A DNA stretch of 64,000 nucleotides from Undibacterium sp049340185 (GTDB lineage Bacteria; Pseudomonadota; Gammaproteobacteria; Burkholderiales; Burkholderiaceae_D). The translations under genes were made by a program, and so were the position numbers. The notes below the pieces were generated by a model. That model was given only the letters and a program-made list of their open reading frames with translations, made no database searches and was not told the DNA's origin. Shown piece after piece: positions 8,673 to 18,234 of this stretch (within the stretch, counting starts at the first letter, position 1; the number at the start of each line of letters is the position of its first letter). The DNA lies in NCBI RefSeq assembly GCF_049340185.1, contig NZ_JBMPPC010000012.1, positions 1-64,000 on the forward strand, read 5' to 3'.

Positions 8673-11216
8673 TTACATGTTGCTCGCTTTCAGCAAACGT
8701 GCCACGCGCTGCTGCTGAGAGGGTTCAAGAACTGCAGGGATAGAATATAGTCGCTGCAACTGCTCAAGACTGGCGCTGTGCTTATTGCCAGATTTGAGAG
8801 TCTCCTGCAACACGTCGACCTGCATCTGTAAACGAAGCCTGGATAATTCCGCCGGACTATCAATGCCATTCAATATCTCTAGCTGCAAAATGATTTTCCC
8901 TGCGATTTCTGCATTAGCGGACAACTGATCTGCATAGTTCTCATCTCCCGACTCAACCGCTTGCATCCATGCGGCAAAGCGCCTATTTAATGTCTGATCG
9001 AGTAAGGTCAATACTGCTTTTTTCTGCGACAAATGATTCCAGTCAACCACCCATTTTGCCAAGCTCAATTTACTCTGCTCAAGGCTCTCTGACAGCTGAC
9101 GTTCGACTTGCTGACACAAATCAAATTTTGACTGTAATTGATGTCTGGCTGCCTGAGCGTCACCTTCCCTTGCCTGTTCAATCTGATGTTTTAGTTGTGA
9201 ACAAATCGCCTGAAATTTTTTCTCAATCGCATCGTCCTCATTACGTGGGACCGCACCAGTCTCACGCCATGACTGCGTGACCTCTCGCAGCAATTGTTGG
9301 AGCTGGGACTGATCTTGCCGCTCCGTTAATGCAATCACTTGCTCGACGCGCTCGCAAATTGCTAGTTTAGTTACCAAATTCGATTTACGCTCTTCGTCAA
9401 TCTGCCCAATAGTCGCCTTCCTCTGGGTAAATAAGGCATCACAGACAGCGCGGAATTTTTCCCAAAGCTGTTGCTCCTCTTTACGACGCAAGGGTAAAGC
9501 GAGCGCCCGTTCTTGCCAGCGAGTTTGCAGCTGCTTTAACTGATCAACTGCATCACGACGTGCAGGATCAATTGCCGTCACTTGTTGAATCAGTTGCTCT
9601 CTCAGATCAATCTCGGTTTTTCTTTGCAGATCCAGTGGCTGCGACAAGGACTGATATAACGTATTAAACATGGCATCAAGACGCTGTTTGTGCTTACGGT
9701 CTACATTGCCTGATTCGCGCCAGGCTTGTTTCAGTTCATTTAAAAAATGAGCTACCGACTTCCAGTCCGAGCTTGCTAACAACGCATCGGCTTTGTTGCG
9801 CCAGCCTGTAAGTAGCGCTTCTGCTTTTTCCAGATTCTCTGACCGCACCTGAGCAAGTTGCTGGAAATATGCCGCAGCCGGTGCGTATGCAAGATTGCAA
9901 GCAGCATCAAATCTATCCCAGATGTCTTTTGATGCGCCGCCAGTGCTTGCTTCCAAGGATTTCCAGCGCTCTCTCAAACCGCCAATTTTCTTTGCGAGCT
10001 CATTAGGCTCCAATTCTTGCGCTGGCAAATTCTCCGCGGCTCTGATTAATTCATCACGCGAAATACTACCGCCCCATTTGGCCCACGACAAAAGACGTCC
10101 TAATTCTGACTGAACTTTAAAGAGACGTTCTTTTTGGTCGCTGGCTAAGCTGCTACGTTTTAGATCAACACCACGCAAGGTATCACGCTCAATTTTCTGT
10201 GCCTGCAATGCACTACCCTGCTCCAGAGCAAGTTCCATCGCCTCTATTGCTTTAATGATTTGCTCTGTACTCACCGCTGATAAGGCTGGAGTAGCTGGTA
10301 TGACTGGCTTACTTTTCGCTACCGGCGGCACAACCATAGGCGTACTCTCGTCAGTCTCACTTATGGCAACATCCGATGATCGATGAGCATAGCTTTCAGC
10401 ATCATCTACCGGCATTTGCTGCACCATATCTGAACGGACTGCCGCATCTTCAGAACTGCTTTTTTGCGTTTGTAGCCAGGCCCATTGCTGACGTACTGCT
10501 TGCATTTTTTCAGTAAAGTCGGACAGCAGATTCCTAGGCAGGCTGGGAGCTTCTGGCTCGGACAATAATTGATCAAATTCGTTTTGCCATTGATCAAGCT
10601 GCACTAGATGCGCTGTATCAGCAATCCCCATTGATGCCTCTAGCAGATGAGATAGATCAATGATTTTTCTTTGCAAAACCGTCTGCGACACAATCCTTGC
10701 CTGCAATGCTTGATACTGATGACCGAACTCTTGTTTCAGATCATCAGGAAATACGCTGAGCTTCGCGGTCAATTTATCCAGCTCAATAAGCTGTTGCGGA
10801 ATCAGTTTTTCGTCATGAACTAATCGCTGCGCCTGTTCTACGCATTGGATCGCCAGTTGTCGTTGACGATCCAGTGTCGCAATGTCGTCCAGCCTGGATT
10901 GCATTAACTTCGCAACGCGTTTATCCATATTACGCAAAGCGTTCGCAACTTTTCGTAAAGCCTCCTGACTATGCACGTGCTGCGCAGCGCTAAAACGTCC
11001 ATCTGCAAAATCACAACTGAGTATGATCTCGACCAAGGCGTTTTCATCCTTCGTCAAGGTTTGTATGCGCTCCATGACTTCGGTACGTTTGCCCGCAATC
11101 TTTACGGCATTTTTCTGACGTTCACTCTCTTTTTGTTTACCCTCTGCTGAGGAAGTCACATCTGCCGGAGAGATGTTAGTAGATGCAGGTCGGCGCTTAA
11201 AGAGGAACTCAAACAT
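8673..11216 (-). CDS. DUF349 repeat protein
   Basis: Large, highly charged, mostly helical protein (about 847 residues) with several DUF349 repeats, recognisable by recurring tryptophan-arginine patterns such as LKQAWRESGNVDRKHKQRLDAMF, LQTRWQE and VTQSWRETGAVPRNEDD. The function of the family in proteobacteria is not settled. A longer frame opens at 11303, but I choose the ATG at 11216: MFEFLFKRR fits the usual start of family members, and the extra 29 residues look like translated leader. A serine/acid/proline-rich linker lies at about residues 260-330. It is divergent from the amidohydrolase starting at 11514. No membrane segment remains with the chosen start. Confidence 0.8.
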   Translation of the reverse strand: MFEFLFKRRPASTNISPADVTSSAEGKQKESERQKNAVKIAGKRTEVMERIQTLTKDENALVEIILSCDFADGRFSAAQHVHSQEALRKVANALRNMDKRVAKLMQSRLDDIATLDRQRQLAIQCVEQAQRLVHDEKLIPQQLIELDKLTAKLSVFPDDLKQEFGHQYQALQARIVSQTVLQRKIIDLSHLLEASMGIADTAHLVQLDQWQNEFDQLLSEPEAPSLPRNLLSDFTEKMQAVRQQWAWLQTQKSSSEDAAVRSDMVQQMPVDDAESYAHRSSDVAISETDESTPMVVPPVAKSKPVIPATPALSAVSTEQIIKAIEAMELALEQGSALQAQKIERDTLRGVDLKRSSLASDQKERLFKVQSELGRLLSWAKWGGSISRDELIRAAENLPAQELEPNELAKKIGGLRERWKSLEASTGGASKDIWDRFDAACNLAYAPAAAYFQQLAQVRSENLEKAEALLTGWRNKADALLASSDWKSVAHFLNELKQAWRESGNVDRKHKQRLDAMFNTLYQSLSQPLDLQRKTEIDLREQLIQQVTAIDPARRDAVDQLKQLQTRWQERALALPLRRKEEQQLWEKFRAVCDALFTQRKATIGQIDEERKSNLVTKLAICERVEQVIALTERQDQSQLQQLLREVTQSWRETGAVPRNEDDAIEKKFQAICSQLKHQIEQAREGDAQAARHQLQSKFDLCQQVERQLSESLEQSKLSLAKWVVDWNHLSQKKAVLTLLDQTLNRRFAAWMQAVESGDENYADQLSANAEIAGKIILQLEILNGIDSPAELSRLRLQMQVDVLQETLKSGNKHSASLEQLQRLYSIPAVLEPSQQQRVARLLKASNM

Positions 11217-11513
11217 GTGGATAGATAAAGAGAGGTAAATGAGCAAAGCACACATCATAACAATATCTGCCAACCGCGACCAATATTGGCTCAGGACAGG
11301 CAAGCTGCCTTAGTCGTTATCGGTGATGAAAGCGGCGAACGTATAGGGGGAAATGATAGCGATCAACGTATGCGCCGGATCAATGTATCTACCGATTTCA
11401 TCGCAATAATTGTCTCGGTATTGTTAATAACCCCCGATCACAGATGCGCCGCTATAATCGTGTTATCCACATCGTTTTCATTCTCTGCCAGAATTTTTTA
11501 AGGTGACATCGTC

Positions 11514-12833
11514 ATGACAACAACAAGCTGCCTGTACCCGCAATTTTTGATTCCTGTTGAGCCACGTGGGACGGTATTGCTGGACCATGCCTTAGTGATG
11601 CAAGACGATAAAATCGCTGCCATCCTGCCTTCGGATCAGGCAAGGCAACAATTCCCGGAGGCGACCCATACGGTCTTGCCAAAGCATGCTCTGCTGCCTG
11701 GTCTGGTGAACCTGCACGCCCATTCGGCAATGAGCCTGTTACGCGGCCTGGCAGACGATTTGTCTCTGATGGACTGGCTGAATCATCATATCTGGCCTGC
11801 AGAAAAAAAACATGTGTCCGATGAATTCGTCTTTGACGGCAGTGTGCATGCGATGGCAGAAATGATCAGGGGCGGCACCACGACGGTCAACGATATGTAT
11901 TTTTGCCATGAGGCGGTAGCCCGCGCCGGCATTCACTCTGGTATGCGGACGATCGTCGGTTGTAGCATTCTGGAATTCCCGACCGTCTATGCGAATGATG
12001 CGGATGAATACATCAATAAAGCACTCGCAGCACGTCAGAGTTTTATCGGTCAGGACGGTATCTCGTTTCGTCTGGCACCACATGCTCCGTACACGGTCGC
12101 CGATGAAACCTTTAGTAAAATCATTGCCATCTCAGAAAAAATGGGTATGGACATCCATTGCCATATCCACGAAACGCAAGACGAAATTGATACCAGTCTC
12201 AAGCAATATGGCATGCGGCCGTTACAGCGCCTGCATCAACTGGGCTTGCTAAGTCCAGCGCTGATCGCCGCTCACGTCGTTCATGCCAATGATGCCGAAA
12301 TCGCTCTGCTGGCCAGGCAAGGTGTGCATGTCGCTCACAACCCTGCCAGTAATCTAAAACTTGCCTCAGGTTTCGCACGTGTTCACGCAATGCAAATGGC
12401 GGGTATCCAGGTTGGCATTGGCACCGATGGTGCGGCGAGTAATAATAAGCTCGATCTGCTTGGCGACTTACGCATGGCAGCCTTGCTGGCAAAAGCAGAA
12501 TCTGGCAATCCCACCGCCCTCAATGCCAGCCTCGCACTCGAAATGGCAACCATCGCCGGTGCCAGAGCATTGGGCATGGAACAGCAAATAGGTAGCCTCA
12601 TCGCTGGCAAGCAAGCGGACCTCATTGCCATCGATTTATCGGCAATCGAAACGCAACCACTATTCGATCCGATCTCACAAATCGTCTATGCCGCCGGACG
12701 CGAACAAATCAGTCACGTCTGGGTGAATGGCGCATGTCTGATGCGTGAGAGAACGCTATGCGGCCTGCAGATGGACCAATTACAAGATAAAGCGCGCTGG
12801 TGGCAAAGCAAAATCGCGACATCTGCCGCCTGA
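11514..12833 (+). CDS. mtaD: TRZ/ATZ family amidohydrolase, MTA/SAH deaminase type
   Basis: 439-residue cytosolic metal-dependent deaminase of the amidohydrolase superfamily. Family members deaminate 5'-methylthioadenosine, S-adenosylhomocysteine or related bases. Metal-site motifs are intact: H68 and H70 in NLHAHSAMS, HCHIHETQDE, a conserved histidine in LIAAHVVH, and the aspartate in GTDGAASNNKLDLL. The length is normal. In related bacteria the gene often sits beside ubiG or gyrA; here the next gene (57 bases on) encodes an M14 peptidase-like exoprotein, so no pathway link is visible. The substrate assignment is by family only. Confidence 0.85.
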   Translation: MTTTSCLYPQFLIPVEPRGTVLLDHALVMQDDKIAAILPSDQARQQFPEATHTVLPKHALLPGLVNLHAHSAMSLLRGLADDLSLMDWLNHHIWPAEKKHVSDEFVFDGSVHAMAEMIRGGTTTVNDMYFCHEAVARAGIHSGMRTIVGCSILEFPTVYANDADEYINKALAARQSFIGQDGISFRLAPHAPYTVADETFSKIIAISEKMGMDIHCHIHETQDEIDTSLKQYGMRPLQRLHQLGLLSPALIAAHVVHANDAEIALLARQGVHVAHNPASNLKLASGFARVHAMQMAGIQVGIGTDGAASNNKLDLLGDLRMAALLAKAESGNPTALNASLALEMATIAGARALGMEQQIGSLIAGKQADLIAIDLSAIETQPLFDPISQIVYAAGREQISHVWVNGACLMRERTLCGLQMDQLQDKARWWQSKIATSAA

Positions 12834-12889
12834 ATCTCTCACCTGAAATAACTACCCACCTGCCCTGACCAATTTCTGAGGAAACCCGT

Positions 12890-14719
12890 TTGATGAACTT
12901 ATCCGGTATATCGTCCCTGCTGATCTCCTTTGCCACACTGACCGGCATTGCGGCAAACACTGGTGCAGCGTACGCTGCCAGCTCGTTGACACCCGCATTG
13001 GCATCCTCCTTGACAACGACATTGACGACCGTATCCGAACGATCCGGTTTCATCACAACCGGTCGCTATGATGAGGTCATCGCTCTCTGTGCTGAGTTTG
13101 AAAAAAACTATCCGGATGCTGTGCGCTGTCTGGAATTTGGCCGCACACCGGAAGGTAGGCCTATGCTGGCCTTAGTAGCGTCACGTAGCGGTGCATTGAG
13201 CGCAGCACAGGCGCTACAACAAGGCGTGCCGGTGACCTTGATACAAGGCGGTATTCATGCGGGAGAAATTGATGGCAAGGATGCCGGGTTTTTAGCGCTG
13301 CGCGAAGCTCTGGAAGACACCAATGCCAAAGGCGCACTGGCTAAACAAGTGCTGCTCTTCGTTCCCGTGTTTAACATCGATGGCCATGAGCGCTTTGGTC
13401 GCTGGAATCGCCCGAATCAGCGCGGTCCTGAAGAAATGGGCTGGCGGACTACTGCACAGAATACCAACCTGAACCGTGATTACGTTAAGGCCGATTCTGT
13501 CGAAATGCAGGCGATGCTGAAACTGATCAATGACTGGGACCCAATGGCGACCATTGATCTGCATGTCACGGACGGGGCGAAGTTTGAACATGATATTTCT
13601 ATCCAGGTTGAGCCGGTCAACTCTGGCAATGCCGGACTGCGCCAGTCTGGCAAGCAATTCCGTGACGCAGTGATCGCCGATCTTGCAAGGCAAGGCTCCT
13701 TGCCTCTGCCGTTTTATATGTCGTTTGAAAAAGAAGATGATCCGATGTCGGGTTTTGTTGATGCCGCTCCTCAACCGCGTTTCTCGCACGGTTATTTCGC
13801 CTTACGCAATCGCTTCGGCATGCTGGTAGAAACACACTCCTGGAAAGAGTACGCAACCCGGGTACGAATTACCCGCAACACCGTGATTTCGGTACTAAAT
13901 CAGGTGGCGGCACATGGTATAGAATGGCGAAAACTGGCTCTCGCAGCTGATCTGCAAGCAGCGGCGCTGGCGGGCAAAGAGGTTCCTGTCAGCTACCAGA
14001 CAACACAGAAGACCACGCCGCTTGCCTTTCGTGGCTATGCCTATACACGAACTCATTCCGAGATTTCTGGCGCTTTGATGACGCGCTACGACGAGAGCAA
14101 ACCGCAAATCTGGAATGTCACTTTACGTAATGAAATCGTTCCGCAACTCAGCATCGTCGCGCCGCAGGCTGGCTATATTGTCAGTGCAGGATATGCCGAC
14201 CTTCTTGCGAAAAAACTGGCGCAGCACGGCATCGTGTTCCGTCCGCTCAAGTCGCCACTGCAAAAAACGCCGGTAGAAAGTTACCGTGCCAGCAAAGTCG
14301 ACTTCAGCCCGCAATCCTTTGAGGGACGTCAGATGCTAAAGCTGCATGGTGACTGGAAAACCGAAGTACGCGATCTCCCGCGAGGCAGTTTATTTGTACC
14401 CATCGCTCAAGCCAAAGCCAATCTAGTCATCGCAATGCTGGAGCCAAGCGCACCGGATGCACTGGTCAACTGGGGCTGGTTCAATAATGCCTTCGAGCGC
14501 AAGGAATATATGGAAGCCTATGTTGCTGAGGACGTCGCACGTGAGCAACTGGCTGCCGACCCCGCATTGCGTGCTGAATTCAATCGACGCATCGCCACTG
14601 ATCCAGCTTTTGCCAAAAGCGCTTCAGCGAGACTAGATTTTTTTGCCCGCCGCCATTCGTCCTGGGATGATCGTTTTAATTTATATCCCATAGTAAGAAC
14701 CGCGACGGTACCAGAATAA
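12890..14719 (+). CDS. Exported M14-family zinc carboxypeptidase-like protein
   Basis: 609 residues with a signal peptide ending near AAYAAS (about 31), then an M14 catalytic domain. Zinc ligands are H123 and E126 in GGIHAGEIDG and a later histidine in TIDLHVTDG; substrate residues NLNRDYVK and the catalytic glutamate in MLVETHSWK are present. About 270 residues after the catalytic domain carry no motif I recognise. It probably trims or deacylates peptides in the periplasm or outside the cell. It follows mtaD closely and may be co-transcribed, though a functional link is not apparent. Confidence 0.85.
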   Translation: MMNLSGISSLLISFATLTGIAANTGAAYAASSLTPALASSLTTTLTTVSERSGFITTGRYDEVIALCAEFEKNYPDAVRCLEFGRTPEGRPMLALVASRSGALSAAQALQQGVPVTLIQGGIHAGEIDGKDAGFLALREALEDTNAKGALAKQVLLFVPVFNIDGHERFGRWNRPNQRGPEEMGWRTTAQNTNLNRDYVKADSVEMQAMLKLINDWDPMATIDLHVTDGAKFEHDISIQVEPVNSGNAGLRQSGKQFRDAVIADLARQGSLPLPFYMSFEKEDDPMSGFVDAAPQPRFSHGYFALRNRFGMLVETHSWKEYATRVRITRNTVISVLNQVAAHGIEWRKLALAADLQAAALAGKEVPVSYQTTQKTTPLAFRGYAYTRTHSEISGALMTRYDESKPQIWNVTLRNEIVPQLSIVAPQAGYIVSAGYADLLAKKLAQHGIVFRPLKSPLQKTPVESYRASKVDFSPQSFEGRQMLKLHGDWKTEVRDLPRGSLFVPIAQAKANLVIAMLEPSAPDALVNWGWFNNAFERKEYMEAYVAEDVAREQLAADPALRAEFNRRIATDPAFAKSASARLDFFARRHSSWDDRFNLYPIVRTATVPE

Positions 14720-14744
14720 ACAGCCCTCCTCCGGACCGGCCATC

Positions 14745-15176
14745 TCAATAAGGTGGCTGTCCCCACGTCAATGCAAAGCTGAACACCATGAGCACGACAT
14801 AAGGAAAGGCAACGGTGGGACGCAACGCCTGTGTCAGATATTCGGCGAATAAGCCGCTTACGCCGGGCCGGTCATTCAGCCACTCAGTATGCAATTGAAA
14901 CGCTGTGCCGCACGACTCCGCCGATTGCAAGCAGGATTCAATCCGCAAGATCCTCTTAGTGAGCCGTGCCTGCGATGTCCTGACAATCGCTTCTTGCAAG
15001 CATAATGTTGCAAGCAGACCGAGCATCATCCACACGGTAAAGCTAAACATCGCCGTCACGACGAACAAAGTAAAAGCACTCAATTTGATCCAGAGACAAT
15101 TGCGCTCCAGTGCCTCGATATTCGTTTGTAGCACACGCCACTCTTGCTCTAATCCACTCAGGGCGCTGATCGTCAT
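14745..15176 (-). CDS. Hypothetical small membrane protein
   Basis: About 143 residues. A charged N-terminal helix (EQEWRVLQTNIEALERN) leads into two adjacent hydrophobic segments (about 30-70), a charged middle, and a final hydrophobic segment VAFPYVVLMVFSFALTWG. I choose the second ATG (15176), because AAGGGA lies at good spacing before it; the first ATG at 15191 adds only MKGNK. I do not recognise the family. It converges with the M14 gene, ending 25 bases from it. Confidence 0.6.
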   Translation of the reverse strand: MTISALSGLEQEWRVLQTNIEALERNCLWIKLSAFTLFVVTAMFSFTVWMMLGLLATLCLQEAIVRTSQARLTKRILRIESCLQSAESCGTAFQLHTEWLNDRPGVSGLFAEYLTQALRPTVAFPYVVLMVFSFALTWGQPPY

Positions 15177-15627
15177 CTTATTTCCCTTCATTACTTATTG
15201 TTGATTCGTTGTTGGTTCGCTGTTGATTGCTAACTGCTTAGAAGCGGAAAGAGTGAAAACATATACTCCCCCCTATTTATCAAAAACACTGCCATTACCG
15301 CACATCTTTATTAGGTATTAAAAATATACTACCTACCAGTATATTAAATTATGGCGATATCCTGATATCGTCGCCGCCAAAAAAACTACCAGGCTCACCG
15401 CAAGACTTTGCCTGAATTGCAAGCAGTTGTAACCCACATTGCAGACTACGGCATTGAAATCCTCGCACATCTCATAGGCAAAATCTGCCATACAGAGATG
15501 TCCGCAGAAAGAAACTTTCTGTTGCACTTCTGTTGCGTGACAACACAGATTTATCTCGCCTCATGTCACCGCAAGCGCACTCTGAAGCGTTATACGCATG
15601 TAGTCAACTTTCTGAACGGGTTTCATC
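15177..15627. other. Intergenic region with two palindromes
   Basis: About 450 bases between divergent genes. It contains the palindrome at 15323-15345 and, ten bases further on, a second perfect one, CGATATC-CT-GATATCG (15355-15370). Frames passing through it have no ribosome site and unlikely composition, so I treat it as regulatory space for one or both flanking genes. Confidence 0.5.
15323..15345. promoter_or_regulatory. Operator-like palindrome, copy 1
   Basis: The half-sites AATATACT and AGTATATT are perfect complements around the 7-base centre ACCTACC. The right part CCTACCAGTATATTA (15332-15346) recurs exactly at 36437-36451 upstream of pgi. Size and symmetry fit a dimeric repressor site (TetR-like), but the regulator is not identified. 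Confidence 0.5.
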
Positions 15628-16140
15628 ATGCGTATTACGACTTCCATCAAATTCCTTGCAATCGGCACTCTGTTACTCAGTGCCGGCATCAGCGGCACTG
15701 CTGCAGCGCATGATTGGGATAGAGGAGACTGGCGCCCTCAGCCGTATTACACCAGAGAAGTCATACGTAATTACAACTATGTGTACTACCCGGCACAGCA
15801 AGTCTATTACGCGCCCGACAGCGGCTACTGGTACTGGGCCAACGGCGCTAGCTGGCAATTCGGCAACCGCCTGCCCGGCTATTTCAATATTGATCTGCAA
15901 TTTGGCGGCGTACCTGTCGTGCTGCGCTCCGAACGTCCCTATGTTGAACATGTCTACGTGGAACAAGTATACGGACGTCCGTGGCGTGACCGCTATTATC
16001 CACGCGGCTACTATGAACAACGCGACTATCGGGAACATCATGAGAACCGCGAGCATCGCGAGTTCCGCGACGACCGCTGGAACCGGGAGCATCGTGAGGA
16101 CCGGGACGATCGGCGTCACGGCGACGATCATCGCCGCTAA
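15628..16140 (+). CDS. Exported tyrosine-rich protein with charged His/Arg/Glu/Asp tail
   Basis: 170 residues. A signal peptide (MRITTSIKFLAIGTLLLSAG, cleavage near TAAA-HDW) is followed by a tyrosine/tryptophan-rich region (NYNYVYYP, YWYWANGASW) and a C-terminal tail of repeated H-R-E/D-D-R units from about residue 125. The family is not one I can name; similar aromatic-plus-charged exported proteins occur widely in Burkholderiales. A metal- or polymer-binding role for the tail is a guess. An overlapping frame of 229 codons (15533-16222) is rejected as lacking a signal or family features. Confidence 0.7.
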   Translation: MRITTSIKFLAIGTLLLSAGISGTAAAHDWDRGDWRPQPYYTREVIRNYNYVYYPAQQVYYAPDSGYWYWANGASWQFGNRLPGYFNIDLQFGGVPVVLRSERPYVEHVYVEQVYGRPWRDRYYPRGYYEQRDYREHHENREHREFRDDRWNREHREDRDDRRHGDDHRR

Positions 16141-16190
16141 GTCGGCGTATCTGACATGGCAGCCAGACTATGCAATGCGGATACTCCGGC

Positions 16191-16847
16191 TTATGCGCCG
16201 ACCAGGCTGGCAGCAATATTGATCGAGAAACCGAGAATCGCGACGTTAAATAAAAAACTGAGCACCGACTGCGCAAGCACTGTCTTGCGCATTTCCCGCG
16301 ACATCACCGAGACATCCGAGGTCTGTACCGCCATGGCAATGGTGAACGAAAAATATAAAAAATCCCAATAATCGGGAGTTTGCTCTTCATCCGGAAAGCG
16401 CAATCCACGTTTATTCTTGGGCGAGCGGTAAAACAGCAAGGCATAGTGAAACGTGAACACCATCGCCAGCAAACTCCAGGACCCGAATACGGTCATGCCT
16501 GTGAAGGCATATTTCAGTAACCGGATATTTTCCGACATCCCCTTCATATTGGCCAATTGAAAAACTATCGCGACCAAACTGGCAGTCGCAGACAAAGAGA
16601 GGATTGCCAATACTGCAACCGCACTCTCATCTTCCTGCATCGCAATTTCATTAATACTCTCGTGACTGGCACAACTCATCAACCAGCCAATCAAAACAAG
16701 GTAAGTCCATACGCCCACATTCCAACCGACTAATGCGCGGGTCATCCAGTCCAGACTATCCGGCAGCAGCCAGCCTGTCACCAGCCCCAAGGCAAAAGTC
16801 AGAACCAGGCGTGGTCTGCTATGAACAAATTGTTTTATCGGATGCAT
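16191..16847 (-). CDS. DUF1345 family membrane protein
   Basis: 218-residue inner-membrane protein of the DUF1345 family. About five hydrophobic segments are visible (14-33, 40-58, 76-97, 111-135 and 185-215). Between the last two, YFSFTIAMAVQTSDVSV resembles the pore-loop plus filter region of two-TM ion channels, which is common in this family; transport activity is unproven. It converges with the tyrosine-rich exported protein and is divergent from the signalling operon at 17022. The shared upstream region contains a palindrome. Confidence 0.8.
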   Translation of the reverse strand: MHPIKQFVHSRPRLVLTFALGLVTGWLLPDSLDWMTRALVGWNVGVWTYLVLIGWLMSCASHESINEIAMQEDESAVAVLAILSLSATASLVAIVFQLANMKGMSENIRLLKYAFTGMTVFGSWSLLAMVFTFHYALLFYRSPKNKRGLRFPDEEQTPDYWDFLYFSFTIAMAVQTSDVSVMSREMRKTVLAQSVLSFLFNVAILGFSINIAASLVGA

Positions 16848-16916
16848 GAGAAAGCGGCCTGTGGAGGTGAGAGAAATTTTGCAATGCGGATCGCATACTG
16901 ATCGATATTGTCACGC

Positions 16917-16938
16917 AATATACTTACCGTAGTATATT
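16917..16938. promoter_or_regulatory. Operator-like palindrome, copy 2
   Basis: AATATACT and AGTATATT flank the 6-base centre TACCGT. The half-sites are identical to those of the palindrome at 15323-15345, with one base less spacing. It lies about 70 bases before the DUF1345 gene and 84 bases before the gene at 17022, so it could control either or both. Confidence 0.5.
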
Positions 16939-17021
16939 AGAGCCTGCACTGCTGAAGAGAAACAAAATCATGTCAATTGAGTGAAAATTTATTACACTGT
17001 AAGCATCATGAGATCTCGATT

Positions 17022-17354
17022 ATGAGCAAGCGACATCAATATTTATCCTTGTCCGAAATTTCCGCAGGCCGGGTACTGGCCGACGATTTGCTGGATAAAC
17101 AAGGGCATGTGTTACTGCCTGCAGGTGTGATGTTGACTGACAGCATGCTGGCCTCGGTTGCTAATCATCATATACGCCAGTTATCTGTTGTTACCGAGAG
17201 TGAGCAAGATGAGGATCTGGACGAGGCAAGTGTGAATGCGCTCAAACAACATCAATTAGCTCGTCTGAACATATTGTTCCGCCATATTGATGATCAGATG
17301 CCGACCAGCATATTGCTCGATTATTTGCGTGCTTACCGGAGTGGCGACCTATGA
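17022..17354 (+). CDS. DUF3391-like small protein of the HDOD/GGDEF operon
   Basis: 110 residues. The N-terminal half (LSLSEISAGRVLADDLLDKQGHVLLPAGVMLTDSMLASVANHHI contains the pattern; residues about 6-50) resembles the DUF3391-type module that precedes HD-GYP phosphodiesterase domains, but here it stands alone. The second half is acidic and helical. I choose the ATG at 17022 over an upstream TTG at 16977 because the recognisable domain starts directly after it. The stop overlaps the start of the HDOD gene (ATGA), so translation is coupled. It is likely an accessory or sensor subunit for the two signalling proteins that follow; no function is established. Confidence 0.7.
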   Translation: MSKRHQYLSLSEISAGRVLADDLLDKQGHVLLPAGVMLTDSMLASVANHHIRQLSVVTESEQDEDLDEASVNALKQHQLARLNILFRHIDDQMPTSILLDYLRAYRSGDL

Positions 17355-18217
17355 CTCCAGATATTCCTGCACCAAGCAGCCAGCACTTGCTGCTGAACGA
17401 TGTCGTTCGACACATCAAAGACTTACCGACGTTACCGGAAGTTGCAAGAGAATTGCTCTCTAATCTTGATGATGACAATATCAGTCTGGATGACATTTCA
17501 GAAAAAGTCTCTCATGACCAATCACTCGCAGCAGGCGTGCTACGCGTGGCAAATTCTTCTTTTTACGGTAGTAATTCCAAGGTCGTCACCATTCAGCAAG
17601 CGGTCTCCATGCTTGGCATGCGTCAGGTAAAAAACCTGATACGACTGACGGCAATCAGCAATAGCTTTCCGGCGTCCCGGTGCAGGAATTTTGATTTTCA
17701 GGCGTTCTGGAGTCACAGCATTGCAACTGCCGAATGTGCAGAACTGATCTCAAGAACACTGCACATGAAACATGATTTTGCGTTTACCGCAGGCTTGCTA
17801 CACGATATAGGACGGCTGGTACTGGTCACACGCTTTCCTGCACAATACGAACAGGCGATTTTGTACCGGCAGCAAGAGGACTGCTATCTACTAGAAGCAG
17901 AACAGGCTGTAATGGGCATTGATCATGTAGTCGCGGGCCTGACACTCGCTGATCAGTGGCAGTTTTCTGAAGCGATTCATGATGCCATTCGCGGTCACCA
18001 CGATCCCGACATCGAAGGCCTCAATTCGGTTGCCTCAATAGTCCATATCGCGAATGCGATTGTGCACGGCCTCGACCTGAGCCATATTGATGATGATCTC
18101 GTACCACTGATATCCCAAACCGCATGGAATACCGTAGGATTAGACAAGGCGGAGTATTTACGGATTTTTCGCGAAACCGAAATGCGCTTTGAGGCAATTA
18201 ACGGCATTATTTTATAA
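17351..18217 (+). CDS. HDOD domain signalling protein
   Basis: 288 residues. The HDOD domain spans about residues 20-220, starting at LPTLPEVARELLSNL and including ILRVANSSFYG-like and SMLGMRQVKNL segments. An HD pair (H151-D152 in FTAGLLHDIGRL) is present, but the full metal set of active HD phosphodiesterases is not, as is normal for HDOD. Such proteins act as protein-protein or c-di-GMP-linked signalling modules. It overlaps the preceding gene by four bases and is followed after 17 bases by a diguanylate cyclase, so the three are one operon. Confidence 0.88.
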   Translation: MTPDIPAPSSQHLLLNDVVRHIKDLPTLPEVARELLSNLDDDNISLDDISEKVSHDQSLAAGVLRVANSSFYGSNSKVVTIQQAVSMLGMRQVKNLIRLTAISNSFPASRCRNFDFQAFWSHSIATAECAELISRTLHMKHDFAFTAGLLHDIGRLVLVTRFPAQYEQAILYRQQEDCYLLEAEQAVMGIDHVVAGLTLADQWQFSEAIHDAIRGHHDPDIEGLNSVASIVHIANAIVHGLDLSHIDDDLVPLISQTAWNTVGLDKAEYLRIFRETEMRFEAINGIIL

Positions 18218-18234
18218 ATTTTTGACAGCAATTC

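Noticed and set aside
13292..13789. Minus-strand frame inside the M14 gene
   Set aside because: It is antisense to zinc-ligand motifs of a complete gene.
15533..16222. Plus-strand frame of 229 codons overlapping the tyrosine-rich exported protein
   Set aside because: It is out of frame with a gene that has a signal peptide; composition is rich in threonine and alanine from frame-shifted codons, and no ribosome site is present.
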